64,000 bases of DNA from positions 50,804,501 through 50,868,500 of the forward strand of contig NC_083704.1 of the NCBI RefSeq assembly GCF_033118175.1, written 5' to 3'. The notes under the pieces were generated by a model. That model was not told the DNA's origin, ran no database searches, and worked only from the letters and a program-made list of their open reading frames with translations. This stretch comes from Dama dama. Lineage: Eukaryota > Chordata > Mammalia > Artiodactyla > Cervidae. Made by a program: the position numbers and the translations under genes. Position 1 is the stretch's first letter; each line of letters begins with the position of its first letter. This document shows positions 1 to 10,857 of this stretch, piece after piece.

Positions 1-597
1 GTCTGACTCACTGTATCAGGCACCTCCAGTTGTTGCTGACTTCTTGGCCTCTGTCCCAAGTCTCAGGGGAAATATTCTAGAATCTTTTCCTTTGCAGGTA
101 GATCCAAGAAAATAATGAATAATGAATAAATGAATGAATGAGTACTCAGGACCATTAGTACAGAAATGCTGCAGATGACAGATGATCCCATACCACCACC
201 AAGCTCATTGTAGGATCATCTTGCCAGAGGTGCTTCTTCCTTCATCTGGAAACAGAGGCTCTGACCTAGAAGAGCATTATGTGTCTTGTAAAGGGTGACT
301 TCAGAAAATATAGGAATAATAGCATCAAATATTGAAGGAGACAATGCTGTAGCCCAATGAGACAAGAAAATAAAAACAACAGCTATTGACAACTGGATTC
401 AACCTGCACCTTTGGTAATCTGCTTTCCAAATTCCTTATTTCCAACCACTTATCAACACCAGGTCAAAGAAAGACCTGTAAAACAAATACTCATAAACAA
501 ATTTTTCTTTAAGGCATAAATTGTTCATGGAACCAAAACCAGTTAGTTTCTGATCCTAGGGTTCATCTTCCCCTCCTGAGTGGAGGTAATTTATTTA
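1..597. other. No gene seen; unique-looking AT-rich sequence with a short TGAA-type repeat
   Basis: No coding exon or recognisable transposon was found. A short degenerate repeat of TGAA units lies near 112-142. The rest looks like intronic or intergenic single-copy DNA. Confidence 0.5.
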
Positions 598-1020
598 ATT
601 TATTAGAGTAATTTATTTAGCTTCTCTAAATGCCAGTTTTATCTTTCTTGAAGTGGGGGTTTCATAGTACCTACCCTTACCAGAGTATCCATTGGAAGGA
701 CTGATGCTGAAGCTGAAACTCCAATACTTTGACCACCTCATGCGAAGAGTTGACTCATTGGAAAAGACCCTGACGCTGGGAGGGATTGGGGGCAGGAGGA
801 GAAGGGGACGACAGAGGATGAGACGGCTGGATGGCATCACCAACTCGATGGACATGAATTTGAGTAAACTCCGGGAGTTTGTGATGGACAGGGAGGCCTG
901 GTGTGCTGCGATTCATGGGGTCGCAAAGAGTTGGACATGACTGAGTGACTGAACTGAACTGAACCCTTACCAGACTGGCATGAGGATTAAACGTGATGGT
1001 CTAGATTTTAAGGCACTCCT
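598..1020 (+). mobile_element. MIR SINE, split by a BovB insertion
   Basis: The left part (about 598-684) resembles the middle of MIR in sense orientation, with the 'ctct..a..ccagtttt..tctt' and 'atagtacctacc' stretches. The right part (975-1020) continues with 'catgaggattaaa', as the family consensus does. Removing 685-974 restores one continuous MIR. The host element is therefore older than the BovB inside it. The 5' boundary is vague because the copy is diverged. Confidence 0.65.
685..962 (+). mobile_element. BovB LINE, 3' fragment with perfect 12-bp target-site duplication
   Basis: This is the sense-strand 3' end of BovB (RTE clade) and covers the extreme C-terminus of its ORF; 692-940 translates as MEGLMLKLKLQYF...HGVAKSWT. 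It ends in the GAACT repeats typical of the BovB tail. The 12-mer ACCCTTACCAGA occurs at 673-684 and again at 963-974, exactly flanking the copy, so it is a severely 5'-truncated retroposed insertion. It has no coding capacity of its own. Confidence 0.93.
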
Positions 1021-1514
1021 TTTAATTCTGAGTCAACGTCTTATAACTCCTCTCAAATAATAACCTGAGACTGGATGTGGATCCAGCAGAGATGTGACTG
1101 AGATTCAGAATCAGAACCCATGTTAGGGTTGGGATGTATGAGACCTATAAAGTGTAATGTGTGGCTCCAAACCAAAAAGAATTCTGCTGATTTTTAATCT
1201 GATAGTTAGGGCTGTCTTTCTAAGAGCATGGTAGTGCTCCTGGAAATTTAAATGGGAGGGCATGCTCCCAGAACCACCTGCCCTACAGTTCAATGTTATT
1301 ATAAATTCAGAAAGTCCCAGAAAAAATGGTACACAGAGTCACAAAGAAGTGTAGAATATAGTAAATAGCTGGTATTTAATAGTGAAGACAGAATGCTTAA
1401 GGCAATCACAAGACAGATTTCCTTTAAAACCATTAATGAAATTGGGAGAGGAATATACAGTATGTCCTAACAGCAGTCTTTTATTTATGTTTGTCTTCTG
1501 ACAGATAAAGGAAC

Positions 1515-1549
<35 letters not shown>

Positions 1550-1974
1550 AGTGAAAGCAAAACTGAACAATTAGCTAGACCAATGCTCCAAAATTGACTG
1601 ATGATTATGAAGGGAAATTGTTCCAGGTCTTTCGCTCTCTCTGTCTACTTAGACAGGGGCCTCTCACCATTTGCCACAGACACTCAGAGAATGAAGGCAC
1701 AGATGCAACCAAAGAGAGTTTGAATTCAGCCACCCCATGAATACAGAACACCCAATTCTGTCACCCACCAGAGTCCCCAAAAGGCTAGAAATGGCTCAGG
1801 CTCTGAGTGGGCACAGCCCTCCTGCTACAAAATTACTACCAATTCTGCTAGCACCATCACATTTATTTTTCTCTTAGGCAAAAGATGCCTAATGATAACC
1901 TCCTTCCTGTTGGGGATCTAACTCTTGAGATAATGCTTCATTTTTTTTTTCCTTTAGTCATTTAGCCCTTCTCC
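975..1974. other. No gene seen; single-copy sequence with a 31-bp poly-A tract
   Basis: Apart from the end of the split MIR at the left edge, no exon or family-level repeat was recognised. A pure A run occupies 1518-1548 and a T run lies near 1940-1950. The A run may be the remnant tail of a retroposon whose body is no longer recognisable. Confidence 0.45.
1518..1548. repeat. Poly-A tract, 31 bp
   Basis: There are 31 uninterrupted A residues with no recognisable SINE or LINE body directly upstream. It is probably length-polymorphic. Confidence 0.9.
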
Positions 1975-2120
1975 AAATATTTATTGAGTGCCAGCTGTGT
2001 GCCTAAGCCCAGATGAAAATGCTGAAAACAGATGTGGCCCCTGCCCTACAGAACTCACAATCCTCAAAAGAGGAGAGACTAAATATGCAATAACAAATGT
2101 AATCAACTCGTTGTATTTCA
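1972..2120 (-). mobile_element. L2 LINE 3' fragment (antisense)
   Basis: The stretch from 'aaatatttattgagtgcc' through 'cagatgtggcccctgcccta' and 'gaactcacaatcct' follows the reverse complement of the L2 3' end. Divergence is high, as expected for this ancient family. Confidence 0.6.
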
Positions 2121-2184
2121 AGAGTATTGGTCAAAATAATGATCACAGTAATGATAATGTTTCCCCTGAACTGGGATCATGACC

Positions 2185-2370
2185 TGTACCACATAGTGTG
2201 CTCAATACTTCGTGTAGATCAATAAGCCCATGGAAACTGGACATCCTTACAAGAAAAGTATCATCACCCGAAATATACAGAAGAAGAAACTGAGGCTCCA
2301 AAGGGCTGGGATATTTGCCAGGAGTCTCACCACCAGTAAGAAAAAAGAAGCCAGCATTCAAACCTGTGTC
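2185..2370 (-). mobile_element. MIR SINE (antisense)
   Basis: It contains the reverse-strand MIR core: 'gaagaaactgaggctccaaag', then a degenerate 'tcacac' region and 'attcaaacc'. It may extend a little further on both sides. Confidence 0.6.
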
Positions 2371-3182
2371 TTTCTGTCTTTGGAAAACATTCTCTCATAG
2401 CCACCTCATCTACCTCATCCAGAATATTAATCAGCAAATATAAGCAGACATAATTGAATCCTTTTGTATTTCCTTGCAATCAAAACAGCATTTTGACCAG
2501 ACAAAAGCTGTCTGTGGTCCGCTGTTCTGACCTGTGCTTTAGAAAATATTACTAAGAAGCTCTAATTCTACCTCCTCCTATGTAATCTCGCCCCTTTTAG
2601 TCAGAACAGCCTCTGCATTGCAGCCACTCTCATGGAGAATGAAAGGACAAAGGGCTTTAAAACCTAAAGAAAAAAATTTTTTTCATGGTGTTTGTATGTT
2701 CTCAGCCACTTGAAATCTTTCAGGAAGAAGGATCAATTATTATTATTACTACATGCACATGCACAATGTAATCACTGCCAAATAAAGGAAAAGCAAAGCT
2801 TTAACTTAGTCCTAAATTTCTTTAATGGTACAGAAACTAAGATTTGGAGCCATTTCCATTCCAGAGTTAAGTTCTGAAAATCACACACACACACACAAAG
2901 TTCTTTATATTATTCGAAAGAACCCTGTTAAATCTAAAATGATAGAATTATTTATAGGCAACTGTGTATAATCCAATCAAGCAATCTTTCCTTGAAATTT
3001 ATCGCTTTCAGCTTTAAAGTAGAAAGTTCATATCTATTTGTGGAGGAAAGAATAGAGACAGGATTTTCTTCCCAGAGATATTTCCCTTAGGACAATGCTA
3101 TGTTTGTGGAAGTTGCTGGATTTCCTAAAATAATACCTGCACACTCTATGAAACAATAACTGCTACACTTTCCCTGTAAAAA
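2371..3182. other. No gene seen; single-copy sequence with a (CA)n run
   Basis: No exon was recognised. The only clear feature is a dinucleotide CA microsatellite of about eight units near 2882-2897. Confidence 0.5.
2882..2897. repeat. (CA)8 microsatellite
   Basis: Uninterrupted CA dinucleotides; short and possibly polymorphic. Confidence 0.85.
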
Positions 3183-3189
3183 ATCACAA

Positions 3190-3484
3190 CCTGGGGATTC
3201 CCTGGTGGTTCAGTGCTGAAGAGTCCACCTGCCAATGCCAGAGACACGGGTTTGATCCCTGATCCGGGAAGATCCCAATATTGCAACTAGGACCATGCAC
3301 CACAACTACTGCGCCCACGTGTCCTACAACCCATGCTCCGCAACAAGAGAAGCCACCGCAATGAGAAGCCCAAGCACCCCAAAGAAAAGGAGGTACCGCT
3401 CGCCACAACTAGAGACAGCCTGTGGCAGCAAGGAAAATCCAGAGTAGCCAAAAATAAAAACTAAATAAAATTTTTTTTTAAAAC
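3190..3484 (+). mobile_element. CHR-type tRNA-Glu SINE
   Basis: It starts with the tRNA-derived head 'ggggattccctggtggttcag' and has a B-box-like 'ggtttgatccctg'. An 'aagccac' body with 'gagaagcccaagc' follows, and it ends in an A-rich/T-rich tail near 3460-3484. A short repeat, ATCACAA, lies on both sides (about 3183-3189 and 3485-3491) and is a plausible target-site duplication. This family is shared by ruminants and whales. Confidence 0.85.
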
Positions 3485-3499
3485 ATCACAAACTCACAG

Positions 3500-3645
3500 A
3501 CTTAGGCAGTTCTAGACCAGGCAGGAAAAGCAAACCAGTCCCATGCCCTCATTTACCCAAGGTTAACCTTAAGTATGAAAGAAAACTTGACTTTCTCAAG
3601 GTCACATAGTTGATTAGTTAAACTTCAAGACCCCTAGTTATTAAC
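3500..3645 (-). mobile_element. Possible MIR remnant (antisense)
   Basis: A weak match is seen in 'ctttctcaaggtcacatagttga', which resembles the reverse-strand MIR segment. The remaining sequence is too diverged for certainty. Confidence 0.35.
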
Positions 3646-3687
3646 CAACACTCCAAGGAGAAAAAGTTACTTTTTCCCCCTCTATTA

Positions 3688-3896
3688 ATGCCTGGTGGCT
3701 CGGATGGTAAAGAATCCACCTGCAGTGGGGGAGACCAGAGTTCGATCCCTGGGTTGGGAAGATCCCCTGGAGAAGAGTATGGCAACCCACTCCAGTGTTC
3801 TTGCCTGGAGAATCCCTGTGGACAGAGGGGTCTGGCAGGCTGCAGTCCATGGGGTCGCAAAGAGTTGGAAATGACTGAGTGACCAAGCACAGCACC
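3688..3896 (+). mobile_element. Bov-tA SINE
   Basis: A tRNA-Glu-like head ('cctggtggctcggatggtaaag', B-box-like 'agttcgatccct') is joined to the Bov-A body ('ggcaacccactccagt', 'cttgcctggagaatcc') and ends with the BovB-like tail 'ggggtcgcaaagagttgg'. It is close to full length. Confidence 0.93.
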
Positions 3897-5325
3897 ATGA
3901 GAAAAGCTGTCTTATTTTGAAGACTTTATTTATTTTGTTGTTGTTGTATTTTGTAACGAACAAGAGAAATGTAAGATTGAGGATTTTCAGTAAGGGACTG
4001 ACTTTATGACTTTAAAGGTATTCTCAGGAGATGATGATGTTAGAAGTTCGAGTTTTGGTAAACACAAAGACTCAGATATGACCTCAAATCACAACCATTT
4101 TTGCTGTCAAATACTCATTCTTAGAGGATGATTATGTCTCTTCTGAATCCCTACTTATATTATTAGAGGCTACCCCTGCCACAGACATAAGGTGTCTTTC
4201 TCTGACAATGGGAGCTGGGAAGGTGGATGGGGACCTGCCCAAGAGAGACAACTGAGTTGGAAGAGTCTGTTTCCCTTCTAATTGATCTCTTTCCAATTTT
4301 AAATGTGTTTTCTCTATAAGAACATATCTGTTTAATAAAATAACAATAAATACTCAATATAATATTCATTAAATATGATTAATCAATTATCCCGTGTATA
4401 ATTAGTATACTAATAAATTTGTAACTGCATATTAAACAGCAGAAAAGTCTCATTTGGATGAAGAAAGTTAGCCAATTCATGAATTTATTATAAGTAACAG
4501 CAAAAGCCAACTGTTTCAATAAAAACTGCTATTAACATACAAAAATGTCTGAATATTACAGCAAAAATTAAATCACTTCTGGTCAAACCATAAATATTTA
4601 TTTTAAGAAAGAATTAACTTTTCTAATTGAAATAAACAGATGACAACTTCATGAATTACTAACGACTCTGGTTAGCTGTGGATTTTAGTGATTGTACCAC
4701 CATTATGAATTTCAATTAGTTCTAACAAATATTTGTGGACATATGACTAGATGTCAGATGCCTGCTCTTATGAGACTTATGTTTTGCTGGAGAAGACAGA
4801 AAGTAAACAAATCCTATTCGGGAGCTTAAAAAACAGAAGGATTAAGCCAGGAACCTAGCAGACACAAAGGAAAGGAAAGTAGCTGCTAATTCACCTGTAA
4901 TCTTGAGAAAATTGTGTGGCACTCTGCAAGGTATGTGGGGTCATCCAGACTTTGTTCTTAGTAAAAGCAAAGTGTAAGTGTAAGCAATAAGTAACTTGTG
5001 TTTTAAAAAGTCACAATGGTTACCATGTAGAGAATAGACCCAATTACCAAATGAGGGATGTCTCCCTTATGTTCATTTCTAATAATGTCAGTAAAGTGGT
5101 GCTTAGTCATTTTTACTAAATCATTATATCATATTAAGAGATCTTTTTTATTACTCAGGCTTATGGTTCAAAACTTACCATTTTAGAATATGTTTTTGTT
5201 ATGTTTGATACACCTTTTTTTTTCATAGACCTTTAAAATAATCCATGATAACTTGCATCCTAAATTTCTTTTTAAGATTCTGTCCAGTGCAATTGAAAGT
5301 CAGTGTTAAAATTTGTGATCCCAGA
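3897..5325. other. No gene seen; AT-rich single-copy sequence
   Basis: No exon was recognised. At 4390-4420 the sequence is very AT-rich and includes the 14-bp palindrome ATTAGTATACTAAT. A weak L2-like segment lies near 4725-4810 and is listed separately. Confidence 0.5.
4722..4815 (-). mobile_element. Possible L2 LINE fragment (antisense)
   Basis: 'ctaacaaatatttgtggac', then 'ctgctcttatgagactta' and 'agacagaaagtaaacaaat', resembles the reverse complement of the L2 3' end. Divergence makes this tentative. Confidence 0.4.
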
Positions 5326-7228
5326 GTTCAGTTCAGTTCAGTCGCTCAGTCGTGTCCGACTCTTTGCGACCCCATGAATCGCAGCACGCCAGGCCTCCCT
5401 GTCCATCACAAACTCCCGGAGTTTACTCAAACTCATACCCATCGAGTCAGTGATGCCATCCAGCCATCTCATCCTCTGTCGTCCCCTTCTCCTCCTGCCC
5501 CCAATCCCTCCCAGCGTCAGGGTCTTTTCCAATGAGTCAACTCTTCGCAAGAGGTGGCCAAAGTATTGGAGTTTCAGCTTCAACATCAGTCCTTCCAGTG
5601 AACACCCAGGATGGATCTCCTTTAGAATGGACTGGTTGGATCTCCTTGCAGTCCAAGGGACTCTCAAGAGTCTTCTCCAACACCACAGTTCAAAAGCATC
5701 AATTTTTCGGCACTCAGCTTTCTTCACAGTCCAGCTCTCACATCCATACATGACCACTGGAAAAACCATAGCCTTGACCAGACAGACCTTTGTTGGCAAA
5801 GTAATGTCTCTGCTTTTTAATATGCTATCTAGGTTGGTCATAACTTTCCTTCCAAGGAGTAAGCGTCTTTTAATTTCATGGCTGCAGTCACCATCTGCAG
5901 TGATTTTGGAGCCCAAAAAAATAGTCTGACACTGTTTCTACTGTCTCCCCATCTATTTCCCATGAGTGATGGCACCAGATGCCATGATCTTAGTTTTCTG
6001 AATGTTGAGCTTTAAGCCAACTTTTTCACTCTCCTCTTTCACTTTCATCAAGAGGCTTTTTAGTTCCTCTTTATTTTCTGCCATAAGGGTGGTGTCATCT
6101 GCATATCTGAGGTTATTGATATTTCTCCCGGCAATCTTAATTCCAGCTTGTGCTTCTTGCAGCCCAGCATTTCTCATGACATACTCTGCATACAAGTTAA
6201 ATAAACAAGGTGACAATATACAGCTTTGATGTCCTCCTTTTCCTATTTGGAATCAGTCTGTTGTTCCATGTCCAGTTCTAACTGTTGCTTCCTGACCTGT
6301 ATACAGGTTTCTCAAGAGGTAGGTCAGGTGGTCTGGTATTCCCATCTCTTTCAGAATGTTCCACAGTTTATTGTGATCCACACAGTCAAAGGCTTTGGCG
6401 TAGTCAATAAAGCAGAAATAGATGTTTTTCTGGAACTCTCTTGCTTTTTCAATGATCCAGAGGATATTGGCAATTTGATCTCTGGTTCCTCTGCCTTTTC
6501 TAAAATCAGCTTGAACATCTGGAAGTTCTCAGTTCACGTATTGCTGAAACCTGGTTTGGAGAATTTTGAGTATTTACTAGCGTGTGAGATGAGTGAAATT
6601 GTGCAGCAGTTTGAGCATTCTTTGGCATTACCTTTCTTTGGGATTCGAATGAAAACTGACCTTTTCCAGTCCTGTGGCCACTGCTAAGGTTTCCAAATTT
6701 GCTGGCATATGGAGAGCAGCACTTTCACAGTATCATCTTTCAGGATTTGACATAGCTCAACTGGAATTCCATCACTTCCACTAGCTTTGTTTGTAGTGAT
6801 GCTTTCTAAGGCCCACTTGACTTCACATTCCAGGATGTCTGGCTCTAGGTGAGTGATCACACCATCGTGATTGTCTAGGTTGTGAAGATCTTTTTTGTAC
6901 AGTTCTTCTGTGTATTCTTGCCACCTCTTCTTAATATCTTCTGCTTCTGTTAGGGCCATACCATTTCTGTCCTTTATTGAGCCCATTTTTGCATGAAATG
7001 TTCCCTTGGTATCTCTAATTTTCTTGAAGAGATCTCTAGTCTTTCCCATTCTGTTGCTCTCCTCTATTTCTTTGCATTGATCACTGAGGAAGGCTTTCTT
7101 ATCTCTCCTGGCTATTTTTTGGAACTCTGCATTCAAATGGGAATATCTTTCCTTTTCTCCTTTGCTTTTTGCTTCTCTTCGTTTCACAGCTATTTGTAAG
7201 GCCTCCTCAGACAACCATTTTGCCTTTT
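5326..7228 (-). mobile_element. BovB LINE, 5'-truncated, about 1.9 kb (antisense)
   Basis: The left edge (5326) carries the GTTCA repeats of the BovB 3' end and the right edge is a 5' truncation at about 7228. Read on the minus strand the copy covers the region just before the reverse transcriptase, the reverse transcriptase and the C-terminal region. It lacks the endonuclease half of a full-length element of roughly 3 kb. The reading frame survives only in blocks (see the pseudogene entry). No convincing target-site duplication was seen. Confidence 0.95.
5338..7214 (-). pseudogene. BovB reverse-transcriptase ORF remnant
   Basis: Three open blocks on the minus strand follow the BovB ORF in order. 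6684-7214 is the linker and start of the RT, including 'TTNKASGSDGIPVELCQ'. 5953-6216 is the RT palm, with the catalytic YADD box at 6094-6105. 5338-5916 is the C-terminal region, ending 'GVAKSRTRLSD'. Frameshifts and stops between the blocks prevent translation as one protein. The family enzyme performs target-primed reverse transcription and also mobilises Bov-tA SINEs. This copy is inactive as read. Confidence 0.9.
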
Positions 7229-7243
7229 AGGCAACATTAACAG

Positions 7244-7500
7244 ATTGGTCTTTGGAGCCAAACAGTCTTGGGTGTGAATTTTGGCTTGTCCTCGTCCACC
7301 CACTGTCAAATAACCTCGGGCCCCTCATTTGGCCTCTCAATCTTAGTTTGTCCTTAGGGAAAAATGGAGACAGTAAAGTTATCTATCTCATAGGATTTGG
7401 GGGAGAAGAATTAAATGAAATAATGCCAGGGAAGCATTTTAAGTCATTGCCTATACACCTAATACATTTTTAATAATTGTACCTACTACTCTCATCATTG
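7244..7500 (+). mobile_element. MIR SINE, nearly complete
   Basis: The order 'tctttggagccaaacagtct', 'tgtgaattttggc', 'aaaaatggagacagta', 'atctcataggatt' and 'aattaaatgaaataatgcc' follows the MIR consensus in sense orientation from head to LINE-like tail. It starts immediately beyond the 5' end of the adjoining BovB. Confidence 0.75.
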
Positions 7501-8165
7501 GACCTATATTCTATTAGTATTAATTAACCAACAAAGAGAACTACCCTAAAAATATTGGTCACAAATTTTTTTTTAATTTGAAGAATTAGGTTTACTACAC
7601 CAAAGGCATGAATTTGGAGTTATTTATGTTATGAATATCTACATCATAAACTAAACTGAAAGTGGAAAAGGTGAGAATTAATTCATGTCTACTTTATGCT
7701 TAAATGAGATTAAATGAAATTTTCTGCTGAGTTTCTGCATTGTCACCAGATTCAAGTTTTACCTTAAAAATTCAATAACAACTGGCAAATTCCTAGACCA
7801 TAGCCCCCTGGTGAAAAATCAGCAAGGTAAGAACATTCCTAAGGGTTTCCAAAGAATTAGCTGGAGAAAGATCCCAAGGTAACTTCTGAGATCTGCCACT
7901 GACCTCCACAGTCAGCCTTCTTAATGAAACACACTGAAGTTTCTGGAAATGTACTGTGGGAACTCTGATATTATGATTAAGAGAACCACAATATGTTTAT
8001 CTAATGTAACCGTAGATATGCCAAGAGGGCAGTGATATCCCATAATGTCCCTTTTCCAAACTGGCTGATACCTGAAAGATGACAATCACACTATTTGTGT
8101 GGAAACAAAAAAACTAAACTTTAAAAGTATTTGTTTAATTGGAATGTTTAACAAGTTTGAATTGG
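7501..8165. other. No gene seen
   Basis: AT-rich single-copy sequence. No splice-bounded open segment and no repeat family was recognised. Confidence 0.45.
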
Positions 8166-8170
8166 TAGTG

Positions 8171-8388
8171 CTTTTGCTGTTGCTGAGCCACTAAGTTGTA
8201 TCTGACTCTCTTGCAACCCCATGGACTGTAGCCCACCAGGCTTCTCTGTCCATGGGATTATTCCAGGCAAGAATATTGGAGTGGCTTGCCATTTCTTTCT
8301 CTAGGGGACCGTCCCCACCCAGAGATGGAAACCGCATCTCTTGCATTTGGTAAGCAGATTCCTTACTACTGAGCCACAAGGGAAGCCT
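8171..8388 (-). mobile_element. Bov-tA SINE (antisense)
   Basis: The left end shows the body reversed ('caaccccatggactgtagcc') and the right end is the reversed tRNA head ('ctgagccacaagggaagcc'). Imperfect direct repeats flank it: TAGTGCTTTT near 8166 and TAGTGTTTTA near 8389. Confidence 0.92.
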
Positions 8389-8400
8389 TAGTGTTTTACT

Positions 8401-9343
8401 ATGTTTAAAATACATTTAAAACAAATGCTTCTTAAAAATATTTATTTTAAATAAATATTTCTAGTTTTAAGAAAACCAATTATGAAATTTCAAGATTAAA
8501 AAGAATCATAAAAGAACCAATGACTTTGAAAGGAAAAAAAACGTCTTTCTAAAGCAAAATGTCAGATTTCTCTAGCCACTTTTACCTAAAAATTAAGCTG
8601 TACATAATCATGATAGACAAAAGACTGGTGTAGCAAGAAAGATTAGACAAAGAAGAAAACACATAGGAGTTTTATAAGATTATTCATTATTGATAAAAAT
8701 TAAACACCCAGGGCTCCTAACACGTAAGTGGTAAAGGGAAAAAAAAAAGGGTCACTAATGTGAAAATGTTGCACAGACAGATAAACGACAACTCTGGGAA
8801 GAGAAAATAATGCCATTTTCTCCCTCTGAACTATGAAGTACAGTGACTGTTCAAACAAAGCTAAATCAATTACCACTGCCATAAAATGGCACTTTTTGTC
8901 TTTATATTTGTTAATATTAAAATCTTTATCTGGACTGAGAACAGGGGATGGTACTAATATAATTAAGCTGCAGAAATTATAATCTTTTGTGAAATAATAT
9001 TTGTAACTGAGATTCTATAACAAAAATGCACTTTTCTCTTTCTTCTAGCTAGAAGATGGCCTTGTGGTATTTTTGGAACAAGGAAGTCTATGTTGTACTC
9101 ACTATTTATATTGTTAGAATGCAAAAGATCAAACCACTGGAGGATTCTCTCTTATGTACAGTTTATCATTCTCTTCTCTTCATCTCTTTAATAAAGGTTT
9201 CCTAGTTCCAACTTAACGGGATTCAATAAACTTGGTATTTTTAGCACATCTACTATACAGATGGAACTATGCTAAGCTACACTGAGGACATTTATAAAAA
9301 TCATTCAAAGACATAATAACATCGCCCAAACTACCATAAAAAT
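8401..9343. other. No gene seen; AT-rich
   Basis: No exon or transposon family was recognised. Composition is strongly AT-rich, with several short A runs. Confidence 0.45.
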
Positions 9344-9559
9344 TGTGTGTGTGTGCTCAGTCATGTCAGACTCTTTTGGACCCCATGGACTGTAGCCCAC
9401 CAGGCTCCTCTGTCCACGGAATTCTCCAGGCAAGAATACTGGAGAGGGTTGCCATTTCCTACTCCAGGGTATCTTGCCAATCCAGGGATCAAAACCATGT
9501 CTCTTACATTTCCTGCACTGACAGGTGGATTCTTACCACTGTGCTACCTGGGAAGCCCC
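9344..9559 (-). mobile_element. Bov-tA SINE (antisense)
   Basis: It is recognised by 'accccatggactgtagccc', 'aggcaagaatactgga' and the reversed tRNA-like head ending 'ctgggaagcccc'. The 3' side abuts a short GT run. It sits at the left border of an old L1M copy. Confidence 0.92.
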
Positions 9560-9755
9560 ACAACAAAAATCAGACATGTGAAGAAGCAAAAAAAATTTAG
9601 AGTTCAAAGGGAAAATAGCACTCAACAGAAACAGAAATGACCTAGATGTTGGAATTAGCAGAGAAAGAATCTGAAACAGCTACTGCAGGCAATATTTGAG
9701 AAATCATGAACATAATGGGTTCATAGATAGGGAATTCAGCAGGAAATGAAGACTA

Positions 9756-9878
9756 TTTTAAAAAATTTAATAAACAATAAGGTGCTACTGTATAGCACAG
9801 GAAACTTAAAACCTATAATGGAAAAGAATATGAAAAAGAATTTATATGTGTGTGTGTATATATATATATATATGTATA

Positions 9879-9909
<31 letters not shown>

Positions 9910-9972
9910 CACTTTGCTCTAAACCAGAAACTAATATAACATTGTAAATTACCTATAATTCAATTAAAAAAA
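9756..9972 (+). mobile_element. L1 3' UTR fragment containing a TG/TA microsatellite
   Basis: 'ggtgctactgtatagcacag', 'aaaagaatatgaaaaagaat', 'cactttgctctaaaccagaa' and 'aacattgtaaattacctata' match the 3' UTR of L1 copies widespread in artiodactyls, ending in an A-rich tail. It interrupts the L1M that flanks it on both sides. Confidence 0.65.
9843..9909. repeat. 67-bp strictly alternating TG/TA tract
   Basis: Every odd position is T and every even position is A or G from 9843 to 9909, in two TG blocks and two TA blocks. Such tracts are length-unstable and can adopt Z-form or cruciform DNA. Confidence 0.92.
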
Positions 9973-10643
9973 ACTTCAGTGAAACTTTTAGAGCTAAAAG
10001 TACAATATATGAAATGAAACATTCCTGGGGTGAGTTTAACAGTAGATTGGAAACTACAGAAAAAAAGCAGCTAATAAACTTGGAGACCAATTAATAGAAA
10101 ATACATTAGAAACAAACCAAAACAAGAGCCACAGTAACATGTAGGATGATATTAAGGAATAAAACATAGATGTGACTTAAAAAATGTAAAAGAAAATTTC
10201 CAGAAAAACGTAAACAGAATGCTGCTGTTCTTGTTCAGTTGCTAAGTTGTGTCTGGCCCTTTGAGAGCCCATGGACTGCAGCAAGCCAGACTTCCCTGTC
10301 CTTCACTATCTCCCAGAGTTTGCTCAGATTCCTGTTCATTAAGTCAGTGATGCTATCTAACCACCTCATCCTCTGTCGCCTCTTCTCCTTTTGCCTTCGA
10401 TCTTACCGAGCATTAGGGTCTTTTCCAATCAGTTGGCTCTTCACATCAGGTAGCCACAGTACTGGAGCTTCAGCATTAGGATCAGTCCTTCCAATGAATA
10501 TTCAGGGTTGATTTCCTTTCGGACTGACTGGTTTGATCTCCTTGCTGTCTGAGAAACTCTCAAGAGTCTTTTGCAGCACCGCAGTTTGAAGGCATCAATT
10601 CTTCAGTGCTCAGCCTTCTTTGTGGTTCAACTCTCACATCCAC

Positions 10644-10857
10644 TGGGCTTCCTTGGTGGCTCAGTTGGTAAAGAATCTGCCTGCATTGCAGGAGATCTGG
10701 GTTGATCCCTGGGTTGGGAAGATTCCCTGGAGAAAAGCATGGCAACCCACTCCAGTATTCTTGCCTGGAGAATCCCCATGGACAGAGGAGCCTGGCGGGC
10801 TACAGTCCACGGGGTCACAAAGAGTCAGACACCACTGGGCGACTACGCAAAGCACAG
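10644..10857 (+). mobile_element. Bov-tA SINE nested in BovB
   Basis: The tRNA head ('tgggcttccttggtggctca') and Bov-A body ('ggcaacccactccagtattc') run to 'ggggtcacaaagagtcag'. Direct repeats CTCACATCCA (10633-10642) and CTCACACCCA (10858-10867) flank it with one mismatch. They correspond to the host BovB motif that reads continuously in the other copies. Confidence 0.95.

Noticed and set aside
3210..3262. tRNA-like sequence with A and B boxes
   Set aside because: It is the tRNA-derived head of a CHR SINE; the acceptor stem does not close, and the same holds for all Bov-tA heads here.
3618..3963. Overlapping minus-strand frames of 85-92 codons
   Set aside because: They are translations of a Bov-tA SINE; similar frames occur in the other SINE copies (for example 10627-10855 and 19190-19430).
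5450..5929. 159-codon plus-strand open frame
   Set aside because: It is the antisense shadow of the BovB ORF at 5338-5916 on the minus strand; the same mirrored frame recurs in other BovB copies.
6226..6687. 153-codon plus-strand open frame
   Set aside because: Antisense of the BovB reverse transcriptase region; no independent protein features.
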